Assembly: GCA_020444545.1 (NCBI GenBank)
Contig: JAHLKT010000005.1
Location: forward strand, 210,784 to 274,783
DNA length: 64,000 bases
Reading direction: 5' to 3'
From: Desulfarculaceae bacterium
GTDB lineage: Bacteria; Desulfobacterota; Desulfarculia; Desulfarculales; Desulfarculaceae
Shown here: one piece after another, positions 26,284 through 34,472 of the stretch
Position numbering within the stretch: the first letter of the stretch is position 1
Layout of the letters: every line of letters begins with the position of its first letter
The notes under the pieces: model-generated
The model's database searches: none
What the model was told of the DNA's origin: nothing
Seen by the model: only the letters and a program-made list of their open reading frames with translations
Program-made: the position numbers and the translations under genes

Positions 26284-27027
26284 CTAGTCCATCAGGGTGC
26301 CGCCGTTCACGTCCAGGGTGTGGCCGGTGATGAAGGCGGCATTCTCCGAGCATAGGAAATGGGCGGCCTCGGCGATCTCCTCGGGCTTGCCCAGGCGCTT
26401 GAGCGGCACCTTGGCGGCCACCGCCTCCCACTGGGCCGAGGGTATCATCTCGCCCTCGATGGGGCCGGGAGCCACGCAGTTTACCCGGATGCCGTCCAAA
26501 GACAGCTCCACGGCCAGGGACTTGGTGAGCGAGATCACCCCGGCCTTGGAGGCGCAGTAGTGGGCCTTGGTGGCTCCGGGGTTGGCCCCCAGGGCCGCGA
26601 ACCCGGTCTTGGCCGCCCGCGAGCTGACCAGCACCATGGCCGCGCCCGGCCCGGCGGCGCGCAGGGCCGGTATGGCCGCGCGGCACAGGTTGAACGCGCC
26701 GGTGAGGTTCACCCGGATCACGCTCTCCCACTCTTCCAGGCTGGTCTGTTCGATGGACTTGGCCGGCTTGGTGATGCCCGCCGAATGCACCAGGGCCTTG
26801 AGCGGCCCGCGCTCCCGGGCCAGGGCCACCCAGCGGGCGCAGTCCTCGGGCTTGGTCACGTCGCCTTGCACGGCCAGCGCGCCGTTGCCGATGGCCGCGG
26901 CCTGCTCGGAAGCGTCCTGCAGGTCGGCCAGGACCACCAGATGATCGCGGGCAAACACCCGGGCGCAGGCCAGGCCGATGTTGCTGGCCGCGCCGCTGAT
27001 CAGGGCCACGCCTTTTGGCTCGCTCAT
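26284..27027 (-). CDS. Short-chain dehydrogenase/reductase
   Basis: The 247-residue protein has a cofactor loop ALISGAASNIGLACARVF, where the usual TGxxxGxG is SGAASNIG. The active-site pair is in HYCASKAGVISL (YxxxK), with SS in VLVSSRAAKTG before it. It ends with GHTLDVNGGTLMD, almost identical to the end of the SDR at 28094, so the two genes are paralogues. Substrate unknown. It lies 23 bp after an alcohol dehydrogenase gene and 32 bp before another in one leftward operon. Confidence 0.9.
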   Translation of the reverse strand: MSEPKGVALISGAASNIGLACARVFARDHLVVLADLQDASEQAAAIGNGALAVQGDVTKPEDCARWVALARERGPLKALVHSAGITKPAKSIEQTSLEEWESVIRVNLTGAFNLCRAAIPALRAAGPGAAMVLVSSRAAKTGFAALGANPGATKAHYCASKAGVISLTKSLAVELSLDGIRVNCVAPGPIEGEMIPSAQWEAVAAKVPLKRLGKPEEIAEAAHFLCSENAAFITGHTLDVNGGTLMD

Positions 27028-27050
27028 AACAGGCTACTTTCCCCGGGCCC

Positions 27051-28073
27051 CTAAAACTCGGGCCCGATCTTGAGCAAGGTCTTGATGCTTTTGCCGGCCA
27101 GGATGCGTTGCTCGAACACTTCGGGCAACTCCTCCAGGCCGATGAGTTCGCTGATCATGGGCCGCCCGTCCAGCTTACCCTCGGCCATCCACGCCAGGAT
27201 CTGCTTGTTCTCCTCGTGGGTGTTGGAGATGCTGGCGGTGAGCTTGGCCTCGGTGAAAGTGAGCCGCCGCATGGGGATGCGCGCGAAATCGCTGATCACG
27301 CTGACCACGGTGATGCGCCCCTGCACGGCTATGAAGTCCAGGGCCAGGGGCACGTTGCTGGCAATGCCCGAGCACTCGAAGATGGCGTCGAATCCCCGGT
27401 TGTCGGTCAGGTCGAAGACGTTGTAACCCAGGTTGTCGCTGATTGGGTCCACCGCGCGCTCAGCCCCGAACTTCAGGCCCAGCTCGCGCTTGGCCTCCAC
27501 CGGCTCGCTGAGCAGGATGGGCCCGAAGCCGTGCAGCTTGAGCAGAGCCACCATGGCCAGGCCTATGGGCCCCCCGCCCATGACCAAGGCCGAGCCACCG
27601 GTGGCCCCGGAGCAGTTAAGGCCGTGGTAGGACGAGGCGAACATCTCGGCCAGGGCCGCGTTGCGCGAGTCCACCCCGTCGGGGATGGGGATGAGCATCC
27701 CCGGCAACACCCGCACGTACTCGGCAAAGCCGCCGGGCAGATCGCGCACCCCCAGCAGGCGGCGGTACTCGGAGCAGAAGTGGGGCTTGCCGCTCAGGCA
27801 GGCCTCGCAGCCGCCGCAAAAGGTGGGGCGCATCATCACCCGCTGGCCGGGCTGCCAGCCTTCGACGCCTTGCCCCACCTCGTGGATCACCGCGCTGATC
27901 TCGTGCCCCAGGATATAGCCTTCCTCGAAGAAACCCTTCTTGATGAAGGATATGTCCGAGCCGCAGACTCCGGTGTCGGCCACCCGCACCACCACCTCGT
28001 TCGGCCCGGCGGTGGGCGTGGGCACCTCGGTGAAGCGCAGGCCGTGCTGGCGGGAACAGACTACTGCTTTCAT
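27051..28073 (-). CDS. Zinc-dependent medium-chain alcohol dehydrogenase
   Basis: The start at 28073 gives MKAVVCSRQHGLRFTEVP, typical of the family, and 340 residues. The catalytic zinc ligands lie in GVCGSDISF and YILGHEISAVIHEVG. The structural zinc knot is CGGCEACLSGKPHFC (near 86-100). The nucleotide-binding loop is SALVMGGGPIGLAMVALLKL. It resembles 2,3-butanediol and sorbitol dehydrogenases. It is one half of a duplicated ADH/SDR unit. Substrate unknown; sulfonated polyols or hydroxysulfonates are worth testing because of the nearby Xsc gene. Confidence 0.9.
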   Translation of the reverse strand: MKAVVCSRQHGLRFTEVPTPTAGPNEVVVRVADTGVCGSDISFIKKGFFEEGYILGHEISAVIHEVGQGVEGWQPGQRVMMRPTFCGGCEACLSGKPHFCSEYRRLLGVRDLPGGFAEYVRVLPGMLIPIPDGVDSRNAALAEMFASSYHGLNCSGATGGSALVMGGGPIGLAMVALLKLHGFGPILLSEPVEAKRELGLKFGAERAVDPISDNLGYNVFDLTDNRGFDAIFECSGIASNVPLALDFIAVQGRITVVSVISDFARIPMRRLTFTEAKLTASISNTHEENKQILAWMAEGKLDGRPMISELIGLEELPEVFEQRILAGKSIKTLLKIGPEF

Positions 28074-28093
28074 GCCGCTGGCTCCCAGGCCCC

Positions 28094-28864
28094 TCAATCC
28101 ATGAGGGTGCCGCCGTTTACGTCCATGGTGTGTCCGGTGATGAAGCGGGCTTTGTCCGAGCACAGGAACCAGCAGGCGTCGGCAATGTCCTCGGGATCGC
28201 CCATGCGCTTCAGGGGCACCTTCTGGGCGATGCTCTCCCAGAAGTCCGGATTAATGGTGGCGCCCGGGCGCCCATCGGGATTGACGCTCCTGATGGGGCC
28301 CGGAGCCACGCTGTTCACTCTTATCTGGTCTTCGCTCAGTTCATAGGCCAGGCACTTGACCAAGCAGATCACCCCGGCCTTGGAGCAGCAATAATGCGCC
28401 TTGGACATCTTGGTGGCGCCCAGGCTGGCGGTGCCGCCCTTGCCCGAACGCGAGGAGATCAAGACGATGGACTTGTCCTCGAAGCCGGAGCGTTTCAGGG
28501 CGGGGATGGCCGCCCGGGACAAGTAGAAGCTGCCCGTCAGGTTCACCTTTAGCACCTGGTCCCATTCGCCCAGGTCCAGGTTTTCCACGAACTCGCCGGG
28601 TGAGCTGATGCCCACCGTGTTGATCACGCTCTTGAGGCCACCGTGCTTTTCGGCCTCGGCCACCCAGGCCAGGCAATCGTCGTAGTTGCTGATGTCGCCG
28701 CGCAGGCCCATGGCCCGCTCCGGCCCAAGCTCCTCGACCACCGCCGAGGGGTCGCCCATGTCGGCCACCACCACGAAATGATCCTGGGCCATGAGGCGGG
28801 CGCAGGCCGCGCCGATGTTGTTGGCTCCTCCGGCCACCAGGGCCACGGGCTTATTGCTGCTCAT
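28094..28864 (-). CDS. Short-chain dehydrogenase/reductase
   Basis: The 256-residue protein is a paralogue of the SDR at 26284: the same overall layout, the active site HYCCSKAGVICLVK (YxxxK) and the end GHTMDVNGGTLMD. The cofactor loop reads ALVAGGANNIGAACARLM, which lacks the usual Thr and central Gly of TGxxxGxG. VADMGDP after the second strand suggests NAD preference, since Asp follows the strand. It is the second gene of the leftward operon, 17 bp after the ThDP enzyme gene, so it probably acts on that enzyme's product or supplies its substrate. Confidence 0.9.
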   Translation of the reverse strand: MSSNKPVALVAGGANNIGAACARLMAQDHFVVVADMGDPSAVVEELGPERAMGLRGDISNYDDCLAWVAEAEKHGGLKSVINTVGISSPGEFVENLDLGEWDQVLKVNLTGSFYLSRAAIPALKRSGFEDKSIVLISSRSGKGGTASLGATKMSKAHYCCSKAGVICLVKCLAYELSEDQIRVNSVAPGPIRSVNPDGRPGATINPDFWESIAQKVPLKRMGDPEDIADACWFLCSDKARFITGHTMDVNGGTLMD

Positions 28865-28881
28865 GTTATCCTCGCTCCCCG

Positions 28882-30585
28882 CTAGGAAAGGGAGCCGGTG
28901 TCCGTGGCGTCGGAGTGCCGCGCCTCGGGGTCCAGGGCCACTTCGATCACCGTCACCTTGTTGCTGTCGTGGGAGGCCTTCAGCGCGTCCATGAAGCTAT
29001 CGCTGGTGCCCACCTGCATGGCCTGGGCGCCCATGCCCTTGGCCATTTCGGCGAAGTTGATGTACTCGAAGTCGCAGTAGACCTTGTTGGGGATCTGGTT
29101 GTCGCGCACCATGCCCAGGCCCGAGTTGTTGAGCACCACGAAGGTGATGGGCTGGTTGAACTGCACGGCGGTGGCCACCGCGTCGTGGGTCATCATGAAG
29201 CCGCCGTCGCCGGCGATCATGGTCACGCGCTTGTCCGGGCGGGCGAACTTGACGCCCACCGCGGCGGGAGCGCCCCAGCCCATGGCCCCGGTGCCGCCGG
29301 GGGTGATGTAGTTGCCCGGGAAGCGGCAGCGGATGACGTGCTTGCACCAGATGCTGTTGTTGCCCGCGTCGGTCACCAGCAGGTCGTCGGCGGTCATGAA
29401 GCGGTTCATGGTGTTGTACACGTCAACGTAGTGCATCTTGCCCGGGGCGGTCACGTAGGACATCACCTCGTCGTACTTGTTGCGCGCCTTGAGCTGGGTG
29501 ATCCACTCGAAGCGGGCTTCCTTCTGGGAGGCGTCCAGCTTCTTGGCCAAGAGGTACTCCACCACGTCCTTGCAGTCGCCGGTGATGGGCAGGTCCACGG
29601 GCACCACCCAGGAGGCGTTGCGCGGGTCGATGTCCACCTGCACCAGCTTCTGGCTGCCCGGGCGGATCATGCCGGGGTCGCGGAAGCGGGTGTAGTCCGC
29701 GCCCAGGCTGGCGCCCAGCATGAGCACCAGGTCCGCCTCGGCCAGGAGGCGGTGGGAGGCCTTGGTGCCGCCGAAGGAGCCCAGGGTGCCAGCGCACACG
29801 GTGGAGGTCTCGTCGATGATACTCTTGCCGTTGGTGCTGGTGACCACGCCGATGCCCAGCTCGTTGCACAGCTGGAACAGGGCCTCGCCCGCGCCGGACT
29901 GGCGCGCGCCGAAACCGGCCAGCACCACCGGGCGCTTGGCCTCATTGATCATCTCGGCCAGCTTGTCCATGGCCTCCACGCTGGGGTAGGGCGGGGTGTA
30001 GAGCAGGTAGTTGGGAGTGGGGTAGACCTCGCTTTTCATCACCGAGGGGTAGTCCTCGCGCACGAAGTCGGTGCGGAAGATGCACGCGCCCACGCCCTTG
30101 CGCGGGGTGTTGCAGTGCTTGAGGGCCATCTGCATGCCGAAGATCGCCTCGTCCGGGCGGGTGGCCAGGGCGGAGAACTTGCAGAGGTGGTCGATGGAGG
30201 CCTTGGCGTCGCCCGCGCCGTAGTCGCCGGTCATGGACTGGTACACGCCGTAGGCCCCCATGCCGTCATAGTCGCTGGTGCAGGCCAGGAACATCATGGG
30301 AGTGCCCGAGTAGAAGGCCTCCAGGCAGCCGAAGGCGCCGGTGGTCACCGCCCAGGGGCCCTGGCCCATGAACACGCCGGGGGCGTCCTTCATGCGGCCG
30401 TAGGCCTGGGCCATGATGGAGGCGGACTGCTCGCTGCGTCCCAGGATGACCTGGATCTCGTCGCGGCGGTCATAAAATGCCGGAGCCAGCCAGGTGATGC
30501 CCAGCCCCGGAAAGGTGAAAACTTGCTTGATGCCGGCCTGGATGAGCACATCCACCATCTTGTCGCGGGTCTTGACCTCAGCCAC
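28882..30585 (-). CDS. ThDP-dependent enzyme of the acetolactate synthase superfamily (function unknown)
   Basis: It is read from the GTG at 30585 with TAGGAGG upstream and has 567 residues. The three-domain layout is PYR (about 5-180), central (195-330) and PP (370-550). The cofactor-activating glutamate is Glu52 in GRSEQSASIMAQAYGR. The ThDP/metal motif is AGDGGFMMTHDAVATAV, with NNSGLGMVRDNQ after it. Residues around the active site (MGQGPW, TSDYDGMGAYGVYQSMTGDYG) are shared with the protein at 38287 and differ from acetolactate synthase, so the two look like one uncharacterised subfamily. It heads the leftward SDR/ADH operon and shares a promoter region with another ThDP gene. Confidence 0.85.
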   Translation of the reverse strand: MAEVKTRDKMVDVLIQAGIKQVFTFPGLGITWLAPAFYDRRDEIQVILGRSEQSASIMAQAYGRMKDAPGVFMGQGPWAVTTGAFGCLEAFYSGTPMMFLACTSDYDGMGAYGVYQSMTGDYGAGDAKASIDHLCKFSALATRPDEAIFGMQMALKHCNTPRKGVGACIFRTDFVREDYPSVMKSEVYPTPNYLLYTPPYPSVEAMDKLAEMINEAKRPVVLAGFGARQSGAGEALFQLCNELGIGVVTSTNGKSIIDETSTVCAGTLGSFGGTKASHRLLAEADLVLMLGASLGADYTRFRDPGMIRPGSQKLVQVDIDPRNASWVVPVDLPITGDCKDVVEYLLAKKLDASQKEARFEWITQLKARNKYDEVMSYVTAPGKMHYVDVYNTMNRFMTADDLLVTDAGNNSIWCKHVIRCRFPGNYITPGGTGAMGWGAPAAVGVKFARPDKRVTMIAGDGGFMMTHDAVATAVQFNQPITFVVLNNSGLGMVRDNQIPNKVYCDFEYINFAEMAKGMGAQAMQVGTSDSFMDALKASHDSNKVTVIEVALDPEARHSDATDTGSLS

Positions 30586-30797
30586 TTTTACTTCCTCCTA
30601 GAATGACGGCCGTGTAAAACGTGTTCAGGCCCGGCCTCCGGGGCCGAGCCTTGTTCAGGCAAACTAAGCAGGCTTTTCGCACTTGCCCCGGACGGCGGTT
30701 TACAAAGCCGCCAGCCCTGGCTTTCCTTGGCGAAGCTCGCCGTATTGCCCTGTATTTTCAACCCTTAATCCTTTTTGCCCCCCGCCGCCGAATTGGC

Positions 30798-30858
30798 TTG
30801 ACAGGGATTCTTTGTTGCTGTTATGGTCGACCATAGCACAACGCAAAACTAGTATCAA
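30798..30858. promoter_or_regulatory. Divergent promoters sharing a 14-bp palindromic operator
   Basis: Rightward: TTGACA (30798-30803), 18 bp, TATGGT (30822-30827). Leftward: TTGATA (30858-30853), 17 bp, TATGGT (30835-30830). The two -10 boxes are the two halves of a perfect palindrome TATGGTCGACCATA (30822-30835). Its TGGTCGACCA core has the TGGT-N-ACCA form known for FadR-subfamily GntR regulators. A bound dimer would block both promoters. The GntR protein encoded at 37524 is the nearest candidate. Confidence 0.75.
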
Positions 30859-30886
30859 ATTAATTTTTGCAAGGGACGCGGACAAA

Positions 30887-32581
30887 ATGGCTCAAGCCGA
30901 GTCGACCAACGGGGCCCGGATCATCGCCGAAACCATCAAGGGATACGGCATCTCCCATGTCTTCTATGTAGAGGCAATCCTGCGGCAGACCCTAATCCGG
31001 CTGGAAGAGCTGGGCGTCAAGCGGATCGTGACCCACTCCGAGAAGTCCGCCGCCTACATGGCCGACGGCATGGCCCGCATCACCAAGAAGCCCGCGGTGT
31101 GCATGGCCCAGTCCGTGGGCGCGGGCAACCTGGCCGCCGGGCTGCAGGACGCCTGGCTGGGACACTCCCCGGTGATCGCCATCACCGGCCAGAAGCAGGT
31201 GGCTCACCGCTACCGCAACGCCTACCAGGAGGTCTACCACCGGCCCTATTACGAGCCGGTGACCAAGTACAACGTGGAGGTCAACACCCTGGAGCAGCTC
31301 CCCCTGCTGCTGCGCCAGGCCTTCCGCGAGGCCACCACCGGCTGCCCCGGCCCGGCCCACCTGGAGGTCTACGGCATCCTGGGCGAGGAGCTGGAGCGCG
31401 AGACCGGCAACATTCCCCTGGTGTGCGAACAGCGCTACGCCACCATGCCCCCCGAGCGACCCGCCCCGGCCACGGCAGACGTGGAGGCGGCGGCCAAGGC
31501 CCTGGAGGCGGCCTCGCGCCCGGTGGTGGTCTTTGGCAGCGGCGCGGTGATCTCCGATGCCGGGGCCGAGATCCTGGCCCTGGCCGAGAAGCTGGCCATG
31601 CCCATTGCCTTCGCGGTGGACGGCAACGGCCTGGTGCCGCCCGACCATCCCTTGTGCCTGGGCCCGGTGGGCACCTACAGCCGCTGGTGCGCCAACCAGT
31701 GCGTGTCCGAGGCCGATCTTGTGCTCTTCGTGGGCACGGGCACCGGCGACCAGGTGACCAACATGTGGAAGATCCCCGCCCCGGGCACCCAGGTCATCGA
31801 GGTGAACATCGAGCCCTCCCAGGTGGGGGTGAACTACCCCAACCTCTGCTCGCTCATCGGCGACGCCAAGCTAGCGGTGGGCATGTTGGCCGAGGCGGTG
31901 GGTGCCCGGCGGGGCGAGACCGAGTGGAGCCGCCACGCGGCCGGGTTGGTCAAGGCCTGGCGCGAGGAGGTGGAGCCCTTGATGAACTCCGACGCCCGGC
32001 CCATCCGGCCCGAGCGCCTCTGCCGCGAGATAAGCAAGGCCCTGCCCGACGACGGCATCCTGGTCTCCTGCACCGGCAACTCGGCCATCTGGTCCGGCAC
32101 CATGATCGAGCTGACCAAGCCCGGCCAGACCTACATCCGGGCGGCGGGCGGCTCCCTGGGCTGGGCCTTCCCCGCCTCCCTGGGCGTGGCCTGCGGCGCG
32201 CCCGAGCGCCCGGTGATCTGCTTCACCGGCGACGGCGGCTTCTACTATCACCTCAGCGAGCTGGAGACCGCGGCCCGCTGGAACATCCCGGTGGTGGTGC
32301 TGGTGAACAACAACGGCGGCTACGGCCAGTGCCTCAGGGGCATTCGCGGGGCTTATGGCGATCACCCCGGCCGCAAGGAAGACCAGTACCTTTTCCATCA
32401 GGTGAACCTGGCCAAGGTGGCCAAAGAGCTGGGCTGCGAGGGCGAGCGGGTGGAAGACCCGGCGCGCATCGGCGGGGCCATTGCAGATGCCGTGGCCTCC
32501 AAGCGCCCCACCGTGGTGGAGGTGATGACCGACATCGACTGCCTGAGCCCGGTGCCCTGGCAGCCGCCCCTGGCCGCTTAG
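30887..32581 (+). CDS. ThDP-dependent enzyme of the acetolactate synthase superfamily
   Basis: The ATG at 30887 is used because the longer frame upstream runs through the promoter. The 564-residue protein has the PYR-domain glutamate Glu52 in THSEKSAAYMADGMARIT and the ThDP motif FTGDGGFYYHLSELETAAR with VNNNGGYGQ. It is closer to the general acetolactate synthase/benzoylformate decarboxylase type than to the paired enzymes at 28882 and 38287. ThDP enzymes of this group decarboxylate 2-oxoacids or ligate aldehydes. It begins the rightward operon and precedes an SDR and a hydroxyacyl dehydrogenase, so a 2-oxo or 2-hydroxy acid is a likely substrate (inference). Confidence 0.85.
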   Translation: MAQAESTNGARIIAETIKGYGISHVFYVEAILRQTLIRLEELGVKRIVTHSEKSAAYMADGMARITKKPAVCMAQSVGAGNLAAGLQDAWLGHSPVIAITGQKQVAHRYRNAYQEVYHRPYYEPVTKYNVEVNTLEQLPLLLRQAFREATTGCPGPAHLEVYGILGEELERETGNIPLVCEQRYATMPPERPAPATADVEAAAKALEAASRPVVVFGSGAVISDAGAEILALAEKLAMPIAFAVDGNGLVPPDHPLCLGPVGTYSRWCANQCVSEADLVLFVGTGTGDQVTNMWKIPAPGTQVIEVNIEPSQVGVNYPNLCSLIGDAKLAVGMLAEAVGARRGETEWSRHAAGLVKAWREEVEPLMNSDARPIRPERLCREISKALPDDGILVSCTGNSAIWSGTMIELTKPGQTYIRAAGGSLGWAFPASLGVACGAPERPVICFTGDGGFYYHLSELETAARWNIPVVVLVNNNGGYGQCLRGIRGAYGDHPGRKEDQYLFHQVNLAKVAKELGCEGERVEDPARIGGAIADAVASKRPTVVEVMTDIDCLSPVPWQPPLAA

Positions 32582-32604
32582 GCCAAAGCATTTACCAGGC
32601 AGAG

Positions 32605-33423
32605 ATGAGTCCAAGCATGGAAACCTCGCCCCAACCAGCGGGCCCCCTGCGCGGCCAGGTGGCCATAGTCACCGGCGGCGGCCAGGGCATCGGACGGGAA
32701 ATCGCCCTGCGCCTGGCCCATGACGGCGCGCGTCTGGTGCTGGCCGATGTGAACCTGGAGGGCTGCCGTGAGACCGCCGAGCTGATCGCCAACTGCGGCG
32801 GAGCCCCGGCCGTGTTGATCCAGGCCGACGTGAGCCAAGAGGAGCAGGTGGCCGCGCTCATGGCCCAGGCCTTCGAGGCGGTCGGACGCATCGACATCCT
32901 GGTGAACAACTCCGGCATCGCCGGGCCCAGCGCCCTGGTGGAGGACATAGCCCTGGAGGACTGGGAAGCCACCATGGCGGTGAATCTGCGCGGCGTATTC
33001 CTGGGCTGCAAGCACGTTCTGCCCTACATGAAAAAGGCGGGCCGGGGCTCAATCGTGAACGTCAGTTCGGTGACCGCCAAGCGCCCCTTGCCCCGGCGCA
33101 CCCCTTACGGTGCCTCCAAGATGGCGGTGATCGGCTTCACCCGCACCCTGGCCGCCGAGGCCGGGGAAAAGGGCATCCGGGTGAACGCGGTGTGCCCCGG
33201 CGCAGTGGCCGGGCCCCGCCAAGACCAGATTCTTTTGAACACCTGCGCCCAGACCGGCCAGACCCTGGAAGAGGCGAGGGCGGCCAAGGCTTCCACCTCG
33301 CCGCTCAAGACGCTGGTGGAGCCTTCCCAGGTGGCGGCGGTGGTGTCCTTCCTGTGCGGCCCGGACGCCTCGGCCATTACCGGGCAGGACATCAACGTAT
33401 CGGCCGGCGCGGTCATGTACTAG
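32605..33423 (+). CDS. Short-chain dehydrogenase/reductase
   Basis: The start at 32605 gives 272 residues. The cofactor motif is AIVTGGGQGIGREIALRLA with the canonical TGxxxGIG. NNSGIAGPS, the serine in IVNVSSVTAKRP and the pair in PYGASKMAVIGFT complete the SDR active site. LADVNLEG places Asp after the second strand, favouring NAD. It is of the FabG-like class and ends with ITGQDINVSAGAVMY. It sits 23 bp after the ThDP gene and 12 bp before the dehydrogenase gene at 33436. The substrate is unknown. Confidence 0.9.
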   Translation: MSPSMETSPQPAGPLRGQVAIVTGGGQGIGREIALRLAHDGARLVLADVNLEGCRETAELIANCGGAPAVLIQADVSQEEQVAALMAQAFEAVGRIDILVNNSGIAGPSALVEDIALEDWEATMAVNLRGVFLGCKHVLPYMKKAGRGSIVNVSSVTAKRPLPRRTPYGASKMAVIGFTRTLAAEAGEKGIRVNAVCPGAVAGPRQDQILLNTCAQTGQTLEEARAAKASTSPLKTLVEPSQVAAVVSFLCGPDASAITGQDINVSAGAVMY

Positions 33424-33435
33424 GGAGCGAGCAAG

Positions 33436-34422
33436 GTGAGCAAGCAGCAGCCGCAAGGAGACAACGCCTACACCGCCACGGTGATCGGGGCCGGGACCAT
33501 GGGCCACGGCATTGCTCTGCTGTTCGCCCTGGGCGGCCACCGGGTGTGCCTGGTCGACAGCCAGCCCGGCCAGTTGGACCAGGCCCGGGCGCTGATGAGC
33601 TCCCACTTGGCCCACCTGGGCCTGGCCGAAGCCGCGGGCAGCACCCAGGAAGAGGTGCTGGCCAGGGTGGAGCTGGCCGAGGACTGGACCCGGGCGGTGG
33701 GCTCGTCCGAGCTGGTGGTGGAGGCGATCTTCGAGAACCGGGCGGCCAAGAAGGAGCTGTTCAAGGCCCTGGCCCCCTGCCTGGGGCCGGACACCCTGGT
33801 GAGCAGCAACACCTCCTTCCTCAACGCCTTCGAGCTGATCCCGCCGGAGCTGGGCGACCGCTTCATGATGACCCACTTCTTCACTCCGCCCTACATCATT
33901 CCCCTGGTGGAGCTGGTGGGCGCGCCCCGGACCAGCCCGGACAAGGTGGAGCGGGTCAAGGGGCTCATGGAGGGCTTGGGCACGGTCTGCGTGGTGCTGA
34001 ACAAGTTCGTGCCCGGCTTCATCGTCAATCGTTTTCAAAGAGCCATCGGGCGCGAGGTGTTCCATCTGCTGGAGGAGCAGGTGGCCGATCCCCGCGAGAT
34101 CGACCGGGCGGTGCGGGCCAGCATAGGCATCCGCCTGCCGGTCTTGGGCGCCATAGCCCGCTACGACTACGCCGGCCTGGACATGGTGCTCTCGGGCATC
34201 CAGGAGGCCCCCCTGAGCGAAGAGGAACGCCAGGAGGCCCCGGCCATCCTCAAGGAGCTGGTGGCCCAGGGGCACTACGGGGTCAAGACCGGGCGGGGCT
34301 TTTTCGATTACAGCGGCCGCGAGGCCGCCCAGGTTCTGCGCGAACGGGACCTCAAGCTGATCAAGATCAAAAAAGCGACCATGGAAATACTTTTGTCGGA
34401 AGAGTCGACAATAGGTTCCTGA
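33436..34422 (+). CDS. 3-hydroxyacyl-CoA dehydrogenase-like NAD enzyme
   Basis: It starts at GTG 33436 with GGGAG upstream and has 328 residues. The N-terminal domain has ATVIGAGTMGHGIALLFAL (NAD Rossmann loop) and VEAIFENRAAKKELF. SSNTSFLN and MMTHFFTPPYIIPLVELV carry the conserved Ser/Asn and the catalytic His-Glu pair. The C-terminal domain ends with GVKTGRGFFDY. Its length fits stand-alone members, which include L-carnitine and L-gulonate dehydrogenases besides true acyl-CoA enzymes. In an operon with no acyl-CoA ligase or thiolase, a free hydroxy acid is as likely a substrate as a CoA ester (inference). Confidence 0.86.
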   Translation: MSKQQPQGDNAYTATVIGAGTMGHGIALLFALGGHRVCLVDSQPGQLDQARALMSSHLAHLGLAEAAGSTQEEVLARVELAEDWTRAVGSSELVVEAIFENRAAKKELFKALAPCLGPDTLVSSNTSFLNAFELIPPELGDRFMMTHFFTPPYIIPLVELVGAPRTSPDKVERVKGLMEGLGTVCVVLNKFVPGFIVNRFQRAIGREVFHLLEEQVADPREIDRAVRASIGIRLPVLGAIARYDYAGLDMVLSGIQEAPLSEEERQEAPAILKELVAQGHYGVKTGRGFFDYSGREAAQVLRERDLKLIKIKKATMEILLSEESTIGS

Positions 34423-34429
34423 AAGAATA

Positions 34430-34446
34430 GGTTGCGTCAAGCAACC
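34430..34446 (+). promoter_or_regulatory. Leader hairpin before dctP
   Basis: GGTTGC (34430-34435) and GCAACC (34441-34446) pair around GTCAA. The hairpin ends ten bases before AAAGGAGG, the ribosome binding site of the solute-binding-protein gene. A stabilising 5' hairpin after RNA processing is a plausible role. Confidence 0.5.
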
Positions 34447-34472
34447 GGGGTTAACAAAGGAGGAGAAGTTAC

